From Methylotenera oryzisoli (GTDB lineage Bacteria > Pseudomonadota > Gammaproteobacteria > Burkholderiales > Methylophilaceae), in assembly GCA_945881735.1 (NCBI GenBank), contig CAMCVF010000002.1:1-64000 (forward strand): a stretch of 64,000 bases of DNA, given 5' to 3'. The position numbers and the translations under genes were made by a program. Below the pieces are notes generated by a model, which was given only the letters and a program-made list of their open reading frames with translations, did no database searches and was not told the origin of the DNA. Of the stretch, positions 35,074 through 45,876 are shown piece by piece; positions within the stretch are counted from its first letter, which is position 1, and each line of letters starts with the position of its first letter.

Positions 35074-36540
35074 TTAATTGACATGCCGCCCATAACGTTG
35101 CACCGCATCAGCAAAACGCTGTTGTCGTTCTGATGTTAACTCTGACCAATCAAAACGCCAAAGCCAATTACCACCTAATGTGCCCGGGGTATTCATTCTA
35201 TTGGTGCTATCAAGCGCCAAAATATCTTGCATAGGGACAATCGCTAAATCAGCTCGCGATGCGAAAGCCATATCTATTAAGGCATTTGGCATATCTGGCT
35301 CATCATTATTTAGCACACTGTGCAAATGATTTTTGGCGTTTTCTTTAAGCCGTTGATACCAACCTAGTGTAGTATCGTTATCATGTGTGCCGGTATAGAC
35401 AACACTATTGGCTTCAATATTTTGCGGCAAATATAGATTATCGTCACCGCCACCAAATGCAAATTGCAAAATCTTCATACCTGGCATTTTATATTTATGC
35501 CTCAATTCATTCACTTCATCGGTAATAATGCCTAAATCTTCTGCTACTAAACACATTTTTTTGAAACGTTTTTTGATTGCCGCCAACAGCAAATTACCAG
35601 GTGCCACTTGCCACTTACCATTGATGGCGGTGTCTTCTTTTGCAGGAATCTCCCATGCAGCTTCTAAGCCTCTAAAATGATCAATACGCACCATATCAAA
35701 CATACTGTTTTGCGTACTCATGCGCGCCAACCACCACTTGAAACCTTCTTTTTTCATGGCGCGCCAATTGTAATGTGGGTTACCCCAGCGCTGACCATTG
35801 CTTGAAAAATAATCAGGCGGTACACCTGCAACAACCGTCATATTGCAGCGTTTATCCAACTTAAATAAATCAGGATTCGCCCATACGTCGGCGCTATCAA
35901 ATGCCACGAAAATTGGAATATCACCAAACATGGCAATATCGTGCTGATTGGCATAGGCTTTTAAAGCACTCCATTGTTTAAAGAAAATATACTGAGTGAA
36001 TTTAATCACAGCAATATCATGTGCGTATTGTTTTTTAGCAAGGTTTAGAGTTTCTAAATCTCGCTTTTTATATGCAACTGGCCAACTATTCCAACTGGAT
36101 TGATTAAATCGCTGGCGTAATACTAAAAATAAAGCGAAATCATTTAGCCAGAGGCTTTGCTTTCTGCAAAAATTTTTATAAGCCATGTAATCGGTTGACT
36201 CTGGATGTAAAGAGGCTACACAAAAGGCCTTTTCAAAAAATTTTTGGTGTTGCGCTAAAGTTGGGTCAGCCTTATACGCCTGTAAATCTAAAGCATGGAT
36301 ATACCCTGCTTCTATTAATTGTTGCAAATCGATAAATGCAGGATTACCAGCATGCGCGCTTAAACACTGATAAGGAGAGCCATCATTGTGCGGCATATTC
36401 AACGGCAGCGTCTGCCAAACACTTGTACCTGTCGCATTTAAAAAATCAACGAATCGCTTTGCATGCAAGCCCATCGTACCTTCTGGCAAAGAACTAATGT
36501 GTAATAAAACACCTGCTTTACGTTGCTGCGATTTTTTCAT
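35074..36540 (-). CDS. malQ: 4-alpha-glucanotransferase
   Basis: A 488-residue GH77 amylomaltase with GVLLHISSLPEG near the start, ANPDLFKLD, MVRIDHFRGLEAAWEIPA (catalytic nucleophile Asp region), EDLGIIT (acid/base) and YTGTHDNDTTLGWY. It disproportionates maltooligosaccharides. The ATG at 36540 is preferred over an upstream in-frame TTG at 36591 because it gives the usual length. It lies upstream of the ROK kinase and downstream of the GH57 gene, all on the minus strand. Confidence 0.92.
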   Translation of the reverse strand: MKKSQQRKAGVLLHISSLPEGTMGLHAKRFVDFLNATGTSVWQTLPLNMPHNDGSPYQCLSAHAGNPAFIDLQQLIEAGYIHALDLQAYKADPTLAQHQKFFEKAFCVASLHPESTDYMAYKNFCRKQSLWLNDFALFLVLRQRFNQSSWNSWPVAYKKRDLETLNLAKKQYAHDIAVIKFTQYIFFKQWSALKAYANQHDIAMFGDIPIFVAFDSADVWANPDLFKLDKRCNMTVVAGVPPDYFSSNGQRWGNPHYNWRAMKKEGFKWWLARMSTQNSMFDMVRIDHFRGLEAAWEIPAKEDTAINGKWQVAPGNLLLAAIKKRFKKMCLVAEDLGIITDEVNELRHKYKMPGMKILQFAFGGGDDNLYLPQNIEANSVVYTGTHDNDTTLGWYQRLKENAKNHLHSVLNNDEPDMPNALIDMAFASRADLAIVPMQDILALDSTNRMNTPGTLGGNWLWRFDWSELTSERQQRFADAVQRYGRHVN

Positions 36541-36641
36541 CCTATTTCTATTTTCATCTTTGTTATTTTTTATAGTAGTTTGGTACGGCAAAGAATTAAT
36601 GAGTCCCTATTTGTAGCTTAATTTTCATGCTAAATAATCGA

Positions 36642-38381
36642 TTATTCCTGCCCTCTGCGCATGGTTCCGCTATTTGAATCATTGGCGGCTCGGCTATCAC
36701 CCATACTGATTGACGCATTTAAATGCTCAGGAATCGGCAATTTAAGCAAACGATACAAGTTCATTAAATTGCGACGGTATAATTGATCAAAGCTGCTGAC
36801 ACTCATTGCGGCGTTATAATCTCCCAGCCACCAAAACCAATCGGAGCCTTCACAAACCGATAACTGGTGTTCGCAAAGATGCTTTTCTGCTGCCGTTAAT
36901 TTGCCCGACTTGATGCATTTATCGTAGGCCTTTTTTGCCTCACACAATAAATCCCAGCCGTAATTTTTATCTACACTACCAATCCAGGTGCTAAAGCTGC
37001 CATACACCCAGCTACCCGCTGAAATCTCTGGCAAAACTCCACAGTTAATTTTATAAGCACTTTTTTCAGGTGCCCTAATAGCTTGCAGCACTTCAGATTG
37101 TGTCACCATTTCAATATTTGGATGATTTACCAATGCCGCATAAAGCTCTGTTAAGAAATAATGGCCGTTATACGGGTAATATTCCCACGCGTTTTCGCCA
37201 TCTAAAATAACACTCACCACTGGGTTTTCTTGGCGTTGATACGTGTTATAAATATGCTCTAAAGTTTGAATAAAATCACTTACCGCTTCGCTACTGTGCA
37301 ATTTAGAATATTCAAAACCAATTTTGTCCGACAACCTGTCGTCTCTAAAGAAACAGGTAATAGAGTCATCGCCTTTGCTTACTTTGTAAGGCTTATATAA
37401 GTAATCATGGCGTGATAATAAAGCTTTTTTAGGAATAGATTTGCGTAAACTATTGGCCAGCACACCCTCACCAGAAGCCGCCCATTGCACACCCTGATTC
37501 GCCATTAATAACAGACTTTCTTTAGAAACCGCACCTTCCGATGGCCACATGCCTTTTGGCGCCATTCCAAATCGACGTGTGTGCGATGTTGTTGCACCTT
37601 TTAAATGGTCAATCGCACGCTCAATGCCACCTGGATATTTTGGAGTTTTCGGCAAAATAGCATTACTCATGGCGTCATGCGTGGTTTCAAAATCAATCAG
37701 CAATGGCAATATTGGATGGTAATGTGGTGTGCTGGATATTTCAATTTGGCCTATTTCTGCCAATTTTTTATAGCGCGGAATCAAATTGGCAATCAACTCA
37801 CCGACTAAATCAAACAAAGCCAAACGATCTTCGTTGGTAAAATGCTTACCCTTACTCATCAGCTTTTGCACTAATGCGTTATTCTGGCGAACACTTTCGC
37901 CCATCCATGCTAGGTGATACCAAACCAATAAATCGGATAAATACTGGCCAGATAAATAGATCAAATCATCGCGACCATCTTCTGTTAAAAACTCAAACAT
38001 CTTATGCAAGCGATCGTAATCGGGGAACGGCTTAAGCATTTTTTCGTGATAGCTTTTAAAGCAACTATCTTTAATTAATCGACGCTCTTCAAGCGTAATA
38101 ACCCATAAATCATTGGTGCTAAGTAATTTAAGAATCGGATCCTTAACGCGATTTGTTTGAAATTGCTGGGCGTAATCTTCTAATTGATCCAATAAAATAG
38201 GTACAAAGTTAAAACTGACTTTGGCTTTTGGATTCATCTCCAAATGGTAAGCCATATCAGAATAGTCTTTAATCGCGTGTAAATAAGTCCACGGCAATAC
38301 GTACTCACCAGAGATTGAATCTCGGTAATCTGGCTGATGCATGTGCCAATAAAGCGAAATTAATAATTTAGGTTGATTCAT
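36642..38381 (-). CDS. Glycoside hydrolase family 57 protein
   Basis: A 579-residue GH57 enzyme with the N-terminal barrel motif LYWHMHQPDYRD. The nucleophile Glu is likely in GMWPSEGAVS and the acid/base Asp in VVSVILDGENAWEYYP. Family members include alpha-amylases, 4-alpha-glucanotransferases and branching enzymes. Given the neighbouring glgC, malQ and glucokinase, a glycogen- or maltodextrin-degrading role is likely. No signal peptide, so it is cytoplasmic. Confidence 0.9.
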   Translation of the reverse strand: MNQPKLLISLYWHMHQPDYRDSISGEYVLPWTYLHAIKDYSDMAYHLEMNPKAKVSFNFVPILLDQLEDYAQQFQTNRVKDPILKLLSTNDLWVITLEERRLIKDSCFKSYHEKMLKPFPDYDRLHKMFEFLTEDGRDDLIYLSGQYLSDLLVWYHLAWMGESVRQNNALVQKLMSKGKHFTNEDRLALFDLVGELIANLIPRYKKLAEIGQIEISSTPHYHPILPLLIDFETTHDAMSNAILPKTPKYPGGIERAIDHLKGATTSHTRRFGMAPKGMWPSEGAVSKESLLLMANQGVQWAASGEGVLANSLRKSIPKKALLSRHDYLYKPYKVSKGDDSITCFFRDDRLSDKIGFEYSKLHSSEAVSDFIQTLEHIYNTYQRQENPVVSVILDGENAWEYYPYNGHYFLTELYAALVNHPNIEMVTQSEVLQAIRAPEKSAYKINCGVLPEISAGSWVYGSFSTWIGSVDKNYGWDLLCEAKKAYDKCIKSGKLTAAEKHLCEHQLSVCEGSDWFWWLGDYNAAMSVSSFDQLYRRNLMNLYRLLKLPIPEHLNASISMGDSRAANDSNSGTMRRGQE

Positions 38382-38417
38382 AACTCAATATTCAAATAAA
38401 TAAAATACACTTTTAAG

Positions 38418-39686
38418 TTAAAGTTTAAGTAGCATCGGTTTAGTCACCAATACTGTTCCTTTTTCGGATACATAAAAGCGCTTTTTATCGGCTTTTAAAT
38501 CGAAGCCAATTTCAATGCCTTCTGGAATTTCAACGCCTTTATCCACTACAACATTTTTTAATTTGGCATGACGATTCACTACCACATTCGGCAACAATAC
38601 CGCACCTTCAATATCGCAATAACTGTGCACACGCACGTTAGAAAACAACACCGAGCTAGTCACGCATGAGCCACTGATTAAGCAACCACCCGACACAATC
38701 GAATCGGTCGCTTTACCTGTTCTGCCTTCATCGTTAAACACAAATTTAGCCGGTGGCACTTGTTGTTGATAAGTCCAAATTGGCCAAATATTGTCATACA
38801 TATTAAGCTCAGGGGTCACACGCGTTAACTCCATGTTCGCTTCCCAATAGGCATCAACCGTGCCAACGTCGCGCCAATAATAAAAACCATTTTTGGCGCC
38901 TACGCAGCTTTCGGTAAACCGGTGTGCGTAAACTCTTGCGCGTGTAATTAAATAAGGAATAATATCGCCGCCGAAATCCTTAGTCGATTTTGGATCCGCC
39001 GCATCTCTGGCTAATTGCTCATACAAAAATTGCGCATTAAAAATATAAATGCCCATGCTAGCTAAGGCTTGGGTTTTATCGCCTGGCATGTGCTTCGGCT
39101 TATCTGGTTTTTCAGAAAATTCAATAATGCGGTCTTCATCATCAACCGCCATTACGCCAAATCCTTTGGCCTCTTCTAATGGCACGTTCAAGCAAGCAAT
39201 GGTCATATCGGCATTATTTTTGGCATGGGTTGCCAGCATCTGGCCATAATCCATTTTGTAAATATGATCGCCTGCTAAAATAACCACATATTGCGCATCG
39301 CTGGATTTTAAAATATCCACGTTTTGATGCACGGCATCGGCAGTACCTTTGTACCACTCTTCATTATTATTTTGTTGCGAAGCAGGCAATAGCTCAATAT
39401 ATTCGTTAAATTCACCGTTTAAAAAACTCCATCCACGCTGAATATGACGAATTAAACTATGCGATTTATATTGCGTAATCACGCCAACTCGGCGAATGCC
39501 CGAGTTAATGCAATTGGATAATGGAAAATCGATAATGCGGAATTTTCCGCCAAATGGAACGGCAGGTTTTGCACGACGATCGGTTAAATCTTTTAAACGG
39601 CTACCCCGACCACCAGCCAAAATTAGCGCAACCGTATTTTTAGTCATTGTGCTAATAAACCGTGAACTATTCGCATCTTGCGCCAT
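38418..39686 (-). CDS. glgC: Glucose-1-phosphate adenylyltransferase
   Basis: A 422-residue ADP-glucose pyrophosphorylase. The nucleotidyl-transfer motif is [20 protein letters not shown], the substrate motif [17 protein letters not shown], with [15 protein letters not shown] and a C-terminal left-handed beta-helix. It makes ADP-glucose for GlgA and is the committed, allosterically controlled step of glycogen synthesis. GAGGG lies upstream of the ATG. It is divergent from glgB. Confidence 0.95.
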   Translation of the reverse strand: MAQDANSSRFISTMTKNTVALILAGGRGSRLKDLTDRRAKPAVPFGGKFRIIDFPLSNCINSGIRRVGVITQYKSHSLIRHIQRGWSFLNGEFNEYIELLPASQQNNNEEWYKGTADAVHQNVDILKSSDAQYVVILAGDHIYKMDYGQMLATHAKNNADMTIACLNVPLEEAKGFGVMAVDDEDRIIEFSEKPDKPKHMPGDKTQALASMGIYIFNAQFLYEQLARDAADPKSTKDFGGDIIPYLITRARVYAHRFTESCVGAKNGFYYWRDVGTVDAYWEANMELTRVTPELNMYDNIWPIWTYQQQVPPAKFVFNDEGRTGKATDSIVSGGCLISGSCVTSSVLFSNVRVHSYCDIEGAVLLPNVVVNRHAKLKNVVVDKGVEIPEGIEIGFDLKADKKRFYVSEKGTVLVTKPMLLKL

Positions 39687-39842
39687 GATTGCCCTCTTTG
39701 AACTTAGTCAATAAGAATAAACACCATTGTATTGTAGGCCATAAAAAAGCCATATCGGGCATAAAACATTAGTGTAATAATTATTTGATACTCAAGAAAG
39801 ATACAAAATTATTACAATTTAATTATAGGCTTAGATAAGGTT

Positions 39843-39848
39843 TATAAT
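39843..39848 (+). promoter_or_regulatory. glgB -10 element
   Basis: A perfect TATAAT hexamer 36 bp before the glgB GTG, in the 198-bp divergent region with glgC. No good -35 was found at 16-18 bp, so an activator may be needed. Confidence 0.4.
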
Positions 39849-39884
39849 CTAGTCTAATTCAACTGATTTTAAAGAAATTATATC

Positions 39885-42059
39885 GTGGTCAGCTCAACTC
39901 AAAACCAACTTCAATTGATACTCGATGCGAAACATCACGACGCTTTTGCTTATTTAGGTTTGCATAAAGAAGGCGCTGAATTTGTTTTCCGCACTTTTTT
40001 GCCGTATGCCGAAAAAGTGCACTTAAAAGTCAAAACAAGGTGGGTGGAATGTGAACGTGTTAATTTAGCTGGTCTATATGAATGGCGCGGCAAAACAGCA
40101 CCTACATTACCTTGCTTAATTCAAATTGAAGCGAATGGGCAAGCGCAAGAAACCTTTGATATATACAGTTTTAATCCAATATTAACCGATAACGAATTGT
40201 ATTTATTTGGTGAAGGCTCGCTCAATCAGGCTTACAATACCTTTGGAGCGCATATGGTTGAACACCAAGACTTATTTGGTGTGAGATTTGCTGTTTGGGC
40301 GCCAAATGCAGAGCGCGTTAGTGTGATCGGTAATTTTAACCAATGGGATGGCCGCATTAACCCTATGCGCGTACGCGGTAGCACAGGCGTTTGGGAATTG
40401 TTTATCCCTAATTTAGAGGCAGAAACTTTATATAAATTCGAAATCCGTAATCGTCAATCACACGCCATACTCACTAAAACAGACCCTTTCGCGCGAGAGT
40501 TTGAAGTGCGCCCAGGTACAGCCGCTAAAATATCTGCCAACAGCAACTACCAATGGCAAGATAGCGCATGGTTAAGCAAGCGCGCAAAAAACGATTGGTT
40601 GCATGCTCCTTTTAACTGCTATGAAGTGCACGTTGGCTCATGGCGCCGCAAAAGCGGTAATTTGCCATTGAACTATCGCGAATTGGCTGCTGAACTAGTG
40701 CCTTATGTGGCAGATATGGGCTATACGCACATTGAGTTATTGCCTATCACCGAGCATCCTTTAAATGAATCATGGGGATATCAAACCACTGGCTATTTTG
40801 GCGTCACTAACCGCTTTGGCACGCCTGACGATTTGAAATTTTTAATTGACGCCTGTCACCAAGCTAATATTGGCGTGATTTTAGATTGGGTACCGGGTCA
40901 TTTCCCTAAAGATGATTGGGCGCTAGCACGTTTTGACGGAACTGCATTGTACGAACACGAAGACCCACGCATTGGTGAGCACCAAGATTGGGGTACATTG
41001 ATTTTTAACTATGGTCGCAATGAAGTACGCAACTTTTTAATTGCCAGTGCCTATTTCTGGTTAAAAGAGTTTCATATTGATGGCTTACGTGTGGATGCAG
41101 TGGCATCAATGCTTTATTTGGATTACTCACGCAAAGCAGGTGAATGGGTACCCAATAAATTTGGCGGCCGCGAAAACTTAGAAGCAATCGACTTCTTAAA
41201 ACAACTCAATATGGTGGTGCATCAAGATTTCCCTGGTGCTCTCACTATTGCAGAAGAATCCACCGCATGGCCTGCCGTATCGCGGCCTATTTATTTGGGC
41301 GGCTTGGGCTTTAGTATGAAGTGGAATATGGGCTGGATGAACGATACGCTGAGCTACATTCAAAACGAGCCAGTGCATCGCAAATACCATCACAGCATGC
41401 TCACGTTCGGCCAATTGTATGCGTACAGCGAAAACTTTGTTTTACCGTTTTCACACGATGAAGTGGTACATGGCAAAGGCTCTTTAATTGGCAAAATGCC
41501 GGGTGATTCATGGCAAAAATTTGCAAATTTACGTTTGTTAATGACGTTGCAAATGACCTGCCCGGGCAAAAAACTCAATTTTATGGGCAACGAAATCGCG
41601 CAAGGCAATGAATGGAATGTTAATGCTAGTTTAGATTGGCATTTGCTAGAGCATCAAGCACATATTGGAATTCAGCGTACAGTGCGCGATTTGAATATGC
41701 ATTATTTACATCTCGAATGCTTGCATAATCTAGATTTTGAAGTGCAAGGTTTTGATTGGATTGATTGCCACGATTCGAATCAATCAATAATTAGCTTCGT
41801 CAGACGCGGCCTAGATAATTCTTTTGCTATAATGGTCATGAATTTTACACCTGTGTTACGTGAAAATTATCGTATTGGAGTGCCAAAAACAGGCCAATAT
41901 GCTGAGATATTTAATAGTGATGCTGGCTATTACGGCGGCAGCAATCAAGGTAATGGTGCTGGTTTGCAAACAGAAAATATTTCTTGGATGAACCATGCAC
42001 AATCGTTATTAATTACCTTACCACCGCTGGCAGGATTAATCATTACGCATCGATCATAA
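39885..42059 (+). CDS. glgB: 1,4-alpha-glucan branching enzyme
   Basis: A 724-residue GH13 enzyme. N-terminal CBM48 domains come first ([35 protein letters not shown]). The catalytic barrel follows, with [16 protein letters not shown] (nucleophile Asp), [12 protein letters not shown] (acid/base Glu) and [14 protein letters not shown]. It introduces alpha-1,6 branches into glycogen. GTG is the start. It is followed by pgi, 73 bp downstream. Confidence 0.95.
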   Translation: MVSSTQNQLQLILDAKHHDAFAYLGLHKEGAEFVFRTFLPYAEKVHLKVKTRWVECERVNLAGLYEWRGKTAPTLPCLIQIEANGQAQETFDIYSFNPILTDNELYLFGEGSLNQAYNTFGAHMVEHQDLFGVRFAVWAPNAERVSVIGNFNQWDGRINPMRVRGSTGVWELFIPNLEAETLYKFEIRNRQSHAILTKTDPFAREFEVRPGTAAKISANSNYQWQDSAWLSKRAKNDWLHAPFNCYEVHVGSWRRKSGNLPLNYRELAAELVPYVADMGYTHIELLPITEHPLNESWGYQTTGYFGVTNRFGTPDDLKFLIDACHQANIGVILDWVPGHFPKDDWALARFDGTALYEHEDPRIGEHQDWGTLIFNYGRNEVRNFLIASAYFWLKEFHIDGLRVDAVASMLYLDYSRKAGEWVPNKFGGRENLEAIDFLKQLNMVVHQDFPGALTIAEESTAWPAVSRPIYLGGLGFSMKWNMGWMNDTLSYIQNEPVHRKYHHSMLTFGQLYAYSENFVLPFSHDEVVHGKGSLIGKMPGDSWQKFANLRLLMTLQMTCPGKKLNFMGNEIAQGNEWNVNASLDWHLLEHQAHIGIQRTVRDLNMHYLHLECLHNLDFEVQGFDWIDCHDSNQSIISFVRRGLDNSFAIMVMNFTPVLRENYRIGVPKTGQYAEIFNSDAGYYGGSNQGNGAGLQTENISWMNHAQSLLITLPPLAGLIITHRS

Positions 42060-42132
42060 TACTGAAACACTGCAATGATAATTTTATAATTAACGTTCAA
42101 TATAACTAATAAACTATTGTTTTAAATAATAA

Positions 42133-43785
42133 ATGACTACTCTTACTCAATTCCCCACTTGGCAAAAATTGTGTGCGCATCAAAAAGAAATTGCGACATT
42201 ACACATGCGTGATTTCTTTGCGGCAGACCCAAAACGCTTTGAACATTACAGCTTGCATTTTGGGGATATTTTGTTTGATTACTCGAAACATCGCATCAAC
42301 GATGAAACATTATCTTTGTTGTTTCAAATGGCACGCGAGGCGAAAATTGAGCAATGGCGTGTTGCCATGTTTAATGGTGAAAAAATCAATACCACCGAAA
42401 ATCGCGCTGTACTACATACCGCCCTGCGTAACCGCAGCAATACGCCGGTGATTGTAGATGGTAAAGATGTGATGCCAGATATTAACGCTGTGTTGGCGCA
42501 AATGCGTGAGTTCTCAGAAAATGTACGCAAAGGCACTTGGTTTGGTTTTACTGGCAAACGCATCACCGATATTGTAAATATTGGCATTGGCGGCTCAGAT
42601 TTAGGTCCAGTAATGGTTTGTGATGCCTTAAAACCATACGCCAGCCCAGAGTTAAACATTCATTTTGTATCTAATATTGATGGCGCGCATTTGATGCGCG
42701 CGTTGGAAAAATGCAAGCCTGAAACCACCTTATTTATTGTGGCTTCAAAAACTTTTACCACCCAAGAAACCATGACCAACGCAATGAGCGCTCGAACATG
42801 GTTTTTAGATTCCGCAAAAGATAGCAAACATGTAGCAAAACATTTTGTGGCTTTATCTACTAATGCCAAAGCGGTAGCAGATTTTGGAATTGATACCGCC
42901 AATATGTTTGCATTCTGGGATTGGGTAGGAGGCCGTTATTCACTATGGTCTGCCATCGGTTTAAGCATTGCTTTGTATGTTGGAATGGATAATTTCGAGT
43001 CATTGCTAGAAGGCGCACATGAAATGGATAATCATTTCAAAACTGCACCGCTAGAGCAAAATATGCCAGTTATCTTAGCCTTAATTGGAGTTTGGTATAA
43101 CAACTTTTTTCATGTTGATACCAATGCCATTTTGCCTTATGACCAGGGATTAGCACGCTTTCCAGCTTACATGCAACAAGCCGATATGGAAAGTAACGGT
43201 AAATTTATCTGCCGCGATGGCAGTCGTGTGAAATACAAAACGGGCCCAGTTATTTGGGGCGAAGCTGGCACCAATGGCCAACATGCGTTTTACCAATTGA
43301 TTCATCAGGGTACGCAGATTGTACCTGCAGACTTTTTAATGCCAGTACACAGCCACTACGCAATTGGCAAACACGGCTATGCGCATCACAAAATCTTGCT
43401 AGCTAACTTTTTAGCGCAAACGCAATCGTTAATGTTGGGTAAAACCAAAGATGAAGCGCGTGTAGAGCTTGAAAAACAAGGCTTAACAGGTGACGAATTA
43501 GAGAAGTTACTACCTCATAAAGTGTTTGTAGGCAACCGCCCTACTACTTCTATTTTATTTGACAAGCTAACACCAAATACATTGGGTAAATTAATCGCGC
43601 TGTACGAGCACAAAATATTTGTGCAAGGTATTCTGTGGGATATTAATAGCTTCGATCAATGGGGTGTTGAGTACGGCAAGCAGATTGCACAGCAAATCTT
43701 GCCACAATTAACCAGCGAAGGCAAAGTGACTAACTATGATAGCTCTACTAATGGGCTGATTAATCACACCAAACAATTACGCTAA
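42133..43785 (+). CDS. pgi: Glucose-6-phosphate isomerase
   Basis: A 550-residue enzyme carrying the PGI signatures: [25 protein letters not shown]-type sugar-phosphate loop ([13 protein letters not shown]), [18 protein letters not shown] and ANGQ-type [16 protein letters not shown]. It interconverts glucose-6-P and fructose-6-P, linking glycogen turnover with central metabolism (in methylotrophs, the ribulose monophosphate cycle). A strong terminator follows. Confidence 0.95.
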   Translation: MTTLTQFPTWQKLCAHQKEIATLHMRDFFAADPKRFEHYSLHFGDILFDYSKHRINDETLSLLFQMAREAKIEQWRVAMFNGEKINTTENRAVLHTALRNRSNTPVIVDGKDVMPDINAVLAQMREFSENVRKGTWFGFTGKRITDIVNIGIGGSDLGPVMVCDALKPYASPELNIHFVSNIDGAHLMRALEKCKPETTLFIVASKTFTTQETMTNAMSARTWFLDSAKDSKHVAKHFVALSTNAKAVADFGIDTANMFAFWDWVGGRYSLWSAIGLSIALYVGMDNFESLLEGAHEMDNHFKTAPLEQNMPVILALIGVWYNNFFHVDTNAILPYDQGLARFPAYMQQADMESNGKFICRDGSRVKYKTGPVIWGEAGTNGQHAFYQLIHQGTQIVPADFLMPVHSHYAIGKHGYAHHKILLANFLAQTQSLMLGKTKDEARVELEKQGLTGDELEKLLPHKVFVGNRPTTSILFDKLTPNTLGKLIALYEHKIFVQGILWDINSFDQWGVEYGKQIAQQILPQLTSEGKVTNYDSSTNGLINHTKQLR

Positions 43786-43800
43786 ACATAAGTTATAGCA

Positions 43801-43832
43801 ATTAAAAAACCGCTTAAAAGCGGTTTTTTAAT
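43801..43832. terminator. Bidirectional terminator between pgi and sppA
   Basis: ATTAAAAAACCGCT (43801-43814) pairs with AGCGGTTTTTTAAT (43819-43832) around a 4-nt loop. A and T runs on both sides serve the convergent pgi and sppA genes. Confidence 0.9.
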
Positions 43833-43845
43833 TAATACCGACTCA

Positions 43846-44787
43846 CTATCTTAACTGCCCACCCTTTAGCATGGCATCAATACCAATAGATTTTGCCATA
43901 CTAGCGCCCAAGCGTTTAGCAAAGCGATCTACAACGCTGTCTTGGTATGAATAATCGACTATTTCCTCTTGCTTAATCACTTCACGCGCCACATAGTCGG
44001 CACTACCTAAGGCATCAGCCAAGCCAATTTTAATGCTTTGCTCACCGCTCCAAAATAAACCACTGAAGGTTTCGCTATCCTCAACCAAGCGCTTGCCACG
44101 ACCCCGGCGCACTACTGTTTTAAATTGCTCATGTATTTGATTAAGCATAGCTTGCGCAAATTGTTGATGTTTTGGGTTTACTGGAGAAAATGGGTCTAGC
44201 ATGGCTTTGTTATCACCTGCTGTCAGCAAACGACGTTCAACACCCACTTTTTGCATAACTTCGGTAAAGCCGTAGCCATCCATTAAAACGCCAATTGAAC
44301 CGACAATACTAGCCTTATCCACATAAATTTTATCCGCTGCCGCCGCAATATAATAGCCCCCAGATGCGCATATATCCTCTACTACTGCGTATACAGGTAT
44401 GCTTGGGTGCAGTTTCCTTTGGCGTTTAATTTCATCAAAAATAATGCCAGACTGCACAGGGCTACCACCTGGGCTATTAATGCGCAGAATAATGCCCTTA
44501 GTACCATTGCTTTCATACGCATCGCTTAAGCTTGTTATAACAGAATCAGCATTGACTTCGCCGCCCGCCTCAATCACGCCTGCAATTTCAATAAGCGCCG
44601 TATGCTCGCCCGTGCCGGCTTTGGTGCCTCCCAGCCAACCTAGCGCTAAAAAAAGTACAACGAATAAATAGATAAACATGAGTGCTTTAAAAAAGATACT
44701 CCAACGCCTTGCCGATTTTTGCTCTTGCAAGCCTGATAATGCAAGTTTTTCAATGGTCTGTTGTTGCCAATTATTTTCTTCTGACAT
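43846..44787 (-). CDS. sppA: Signal peptide peptidase SppA, short form
   Basis: A 313-residue S49 serine protease. It has one N-terminal transmembrane segment (about residues 28-50), then GIILRINSPGGSPVQSG, EDICASGGYYIAAAADKI (Ser nucleophile) and SIVGSIGV with the likely general-base Lys at GDNKAMLDPFSP. It degrades cleaved signal peptides in the inner membrane. It is the last gene of the minus-strand series rluC-HAD-Rieske-sppA. Confidence 0.93.
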   Translation of the reverse strand: MSEENNWQQQTIEKLALSGLQEQKSARRWSIFFKALMFIYLFVVLFLALGWLGGTKAGTGEHTALIEIAGVIEAGGEVNADSVITSLSDAYESNGTKGIILRINSPGGSPVQSGIIFDEIKRQRKLHPSIPVYAVVEDICASGGYYIAAAADKIYVDKASIVGSIGVLMDGYGFTEVMQKVGVERRLLTAGDNKAMLDPFSPVNPKHQQFAQAMLNQIHEQFKTVVRRGRGKRLVEDSETFSGLFWSGEQSIKIGLADALGSADYVAREVIKQEEIVDYSYQDSVVDRFAKRLGASMAKSIGIDAMLKGGQLR

Positions 44788-44811
44788 GCTAATTGCTCTC
44801 TTTAAGTAAAC

Positions 44812-45174
44812 TTACAAATTTTTTTTAAGTTGTTCTAAATGAATCGTAATTTGATTATTTTGTTCTGTAAGATGCAACGCTTGCAAGCTTTTTCCTTTGC
44901 AAGGGCCCATCACACAATATCCAGTATCGGGCGCATAATGTGCGCCATGTGTTGCGCAAATCAAGTAATCTTTATCGACAGTAAAAAATTCACCTTGTTT
45001 CCAGTCAAGCTCAATCGGCACATGTGCGCATTTATTCACATAGGCATACGCTTTGCCGTGATAACGCACCGTAAAGCCAGTTACAAGCTCACCCAGTTGT
45101 GGCAGCGCAAAGCGTATACCCAGTGCTTTCTCAACTAAATCATAACTATTTAAAACAATGGTGTGTTTTTGCAT
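44812..45174 (-). CDS. Rieske [2Fe-2S] ferredoxin-like protein
   Basis: A 120-residue single Rieske domain. The cluster ligands are CAHVPIELD (Cys-x-His) and CATHGAHY (Cys-x-x-His), with the closing GPCKGKSL. It is a soluble electron carrier of ferredoxin type; the partner is unknown. The position between sppA and the HAD phosphatase is, from memory, common in betaproteobacteria. Confidence 0.9.
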   Translation of the reverse strand: MQKHTIVLNSYDLVEKALGIRFALPQLGELVTGFTVRYHGKAYAYVNKCAHVPIELDWKQGEFFTVDKDYLICATHGAHYAPDTGYCVMGPCKGKSLQALHLTEQNNQITIHLEQLKKNL

Positions 45175-45191
45175 GGTTTGATCGGATGGTT

Positions 45192-45866
45192 TTAAGTGTT
45201 TAGCAACCAGGTACTTAAGTCACAAAATTGATTAAATATTATCAGTGGATTATAACGCACTAATTTATCTTGCGTCTGTGCGCCAAACGTTACACCAACA
45301 GACGCCACCCCAGCATTTTGAGCCATTTCCAAATCATAACTGGTGTCGCCAATCATTAATGTGCGCTCTGGCGTTACAACCAGTATATCCATTAATTCAT
45401 CCAACATTTGTGGATGCGGCTTAGAAAAACATTCATCAACAGTGCGCGTTGCATGAAAATAATTGGTCAAGCCACAATGTTGAAGCGCCAAATTTAAACC
45501 ACGCCTGCCCTTACCTGTTGCCACAGCAAGCTTATATCCGCGTCGATTCAACTCAACAATTGTTTCTTTTACACCATCAAAAAGTGGAATTTCGCTTTCG
45601 CCTGCATAATAATTGGCAGTGTATTGTACTGCTAAAGCTTGTGCTTTTTCGGTAGGAATATCGCCATAAAGCACGTTAATAGATTCTTTTAAACCCAAGC
45701 CAATAATATTGCTGGCAGCTACTGCGTCTAACGTGGGCAAGCCAACTTGTTCAGCAGCTTTTACAATCGCATTGGTAATCGTGCCTGTCGAATTGGCAAT
45801 TGTGCCATCCCAATCCCAAACAATTAAATCAAACGTTCGATTTTTATTGGTGCTATTTTTTGCCAT
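45192..45866 (-). CDS. HAD-IA family phosphatase (Gph-like)
   Basis: A 224-residue haloacid-dehalogenase-superfamily hydrolase. Motif I is WDWDGTIANS (nucleophile Asp), motif II VATGK, motif III KPHPQM and motif IV MIGDTSYDLEMA. It resembles phosphoglycolate phosphatase-like proteins adjacent to rluC. Substrate not assignable. It lies 10 bp downstream of rluC. Confidence 0.88.
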   Translation of the reverse strand: MAKNSTNKNRTFDLIVWDWDGTIANSTGTITNAIVKAAEQVGLPTLDAVAASNIIGLGLKESINVLYGDIPTEKAQALAVQYTANYYAGESEIPLFDGVKETIVELNRRGYKLAVATGKGRRGLNLALQHCGLTNYFHATRTVDECFSKPHPQMLDELMDILVVTPERTLMIGDTSYDLEMAQNAGVASVGVTFGAQTQDKLVRYNPLIIFNQFCDLSTWLLNT

Positions 45867-45876
45867 GTTTGATATT

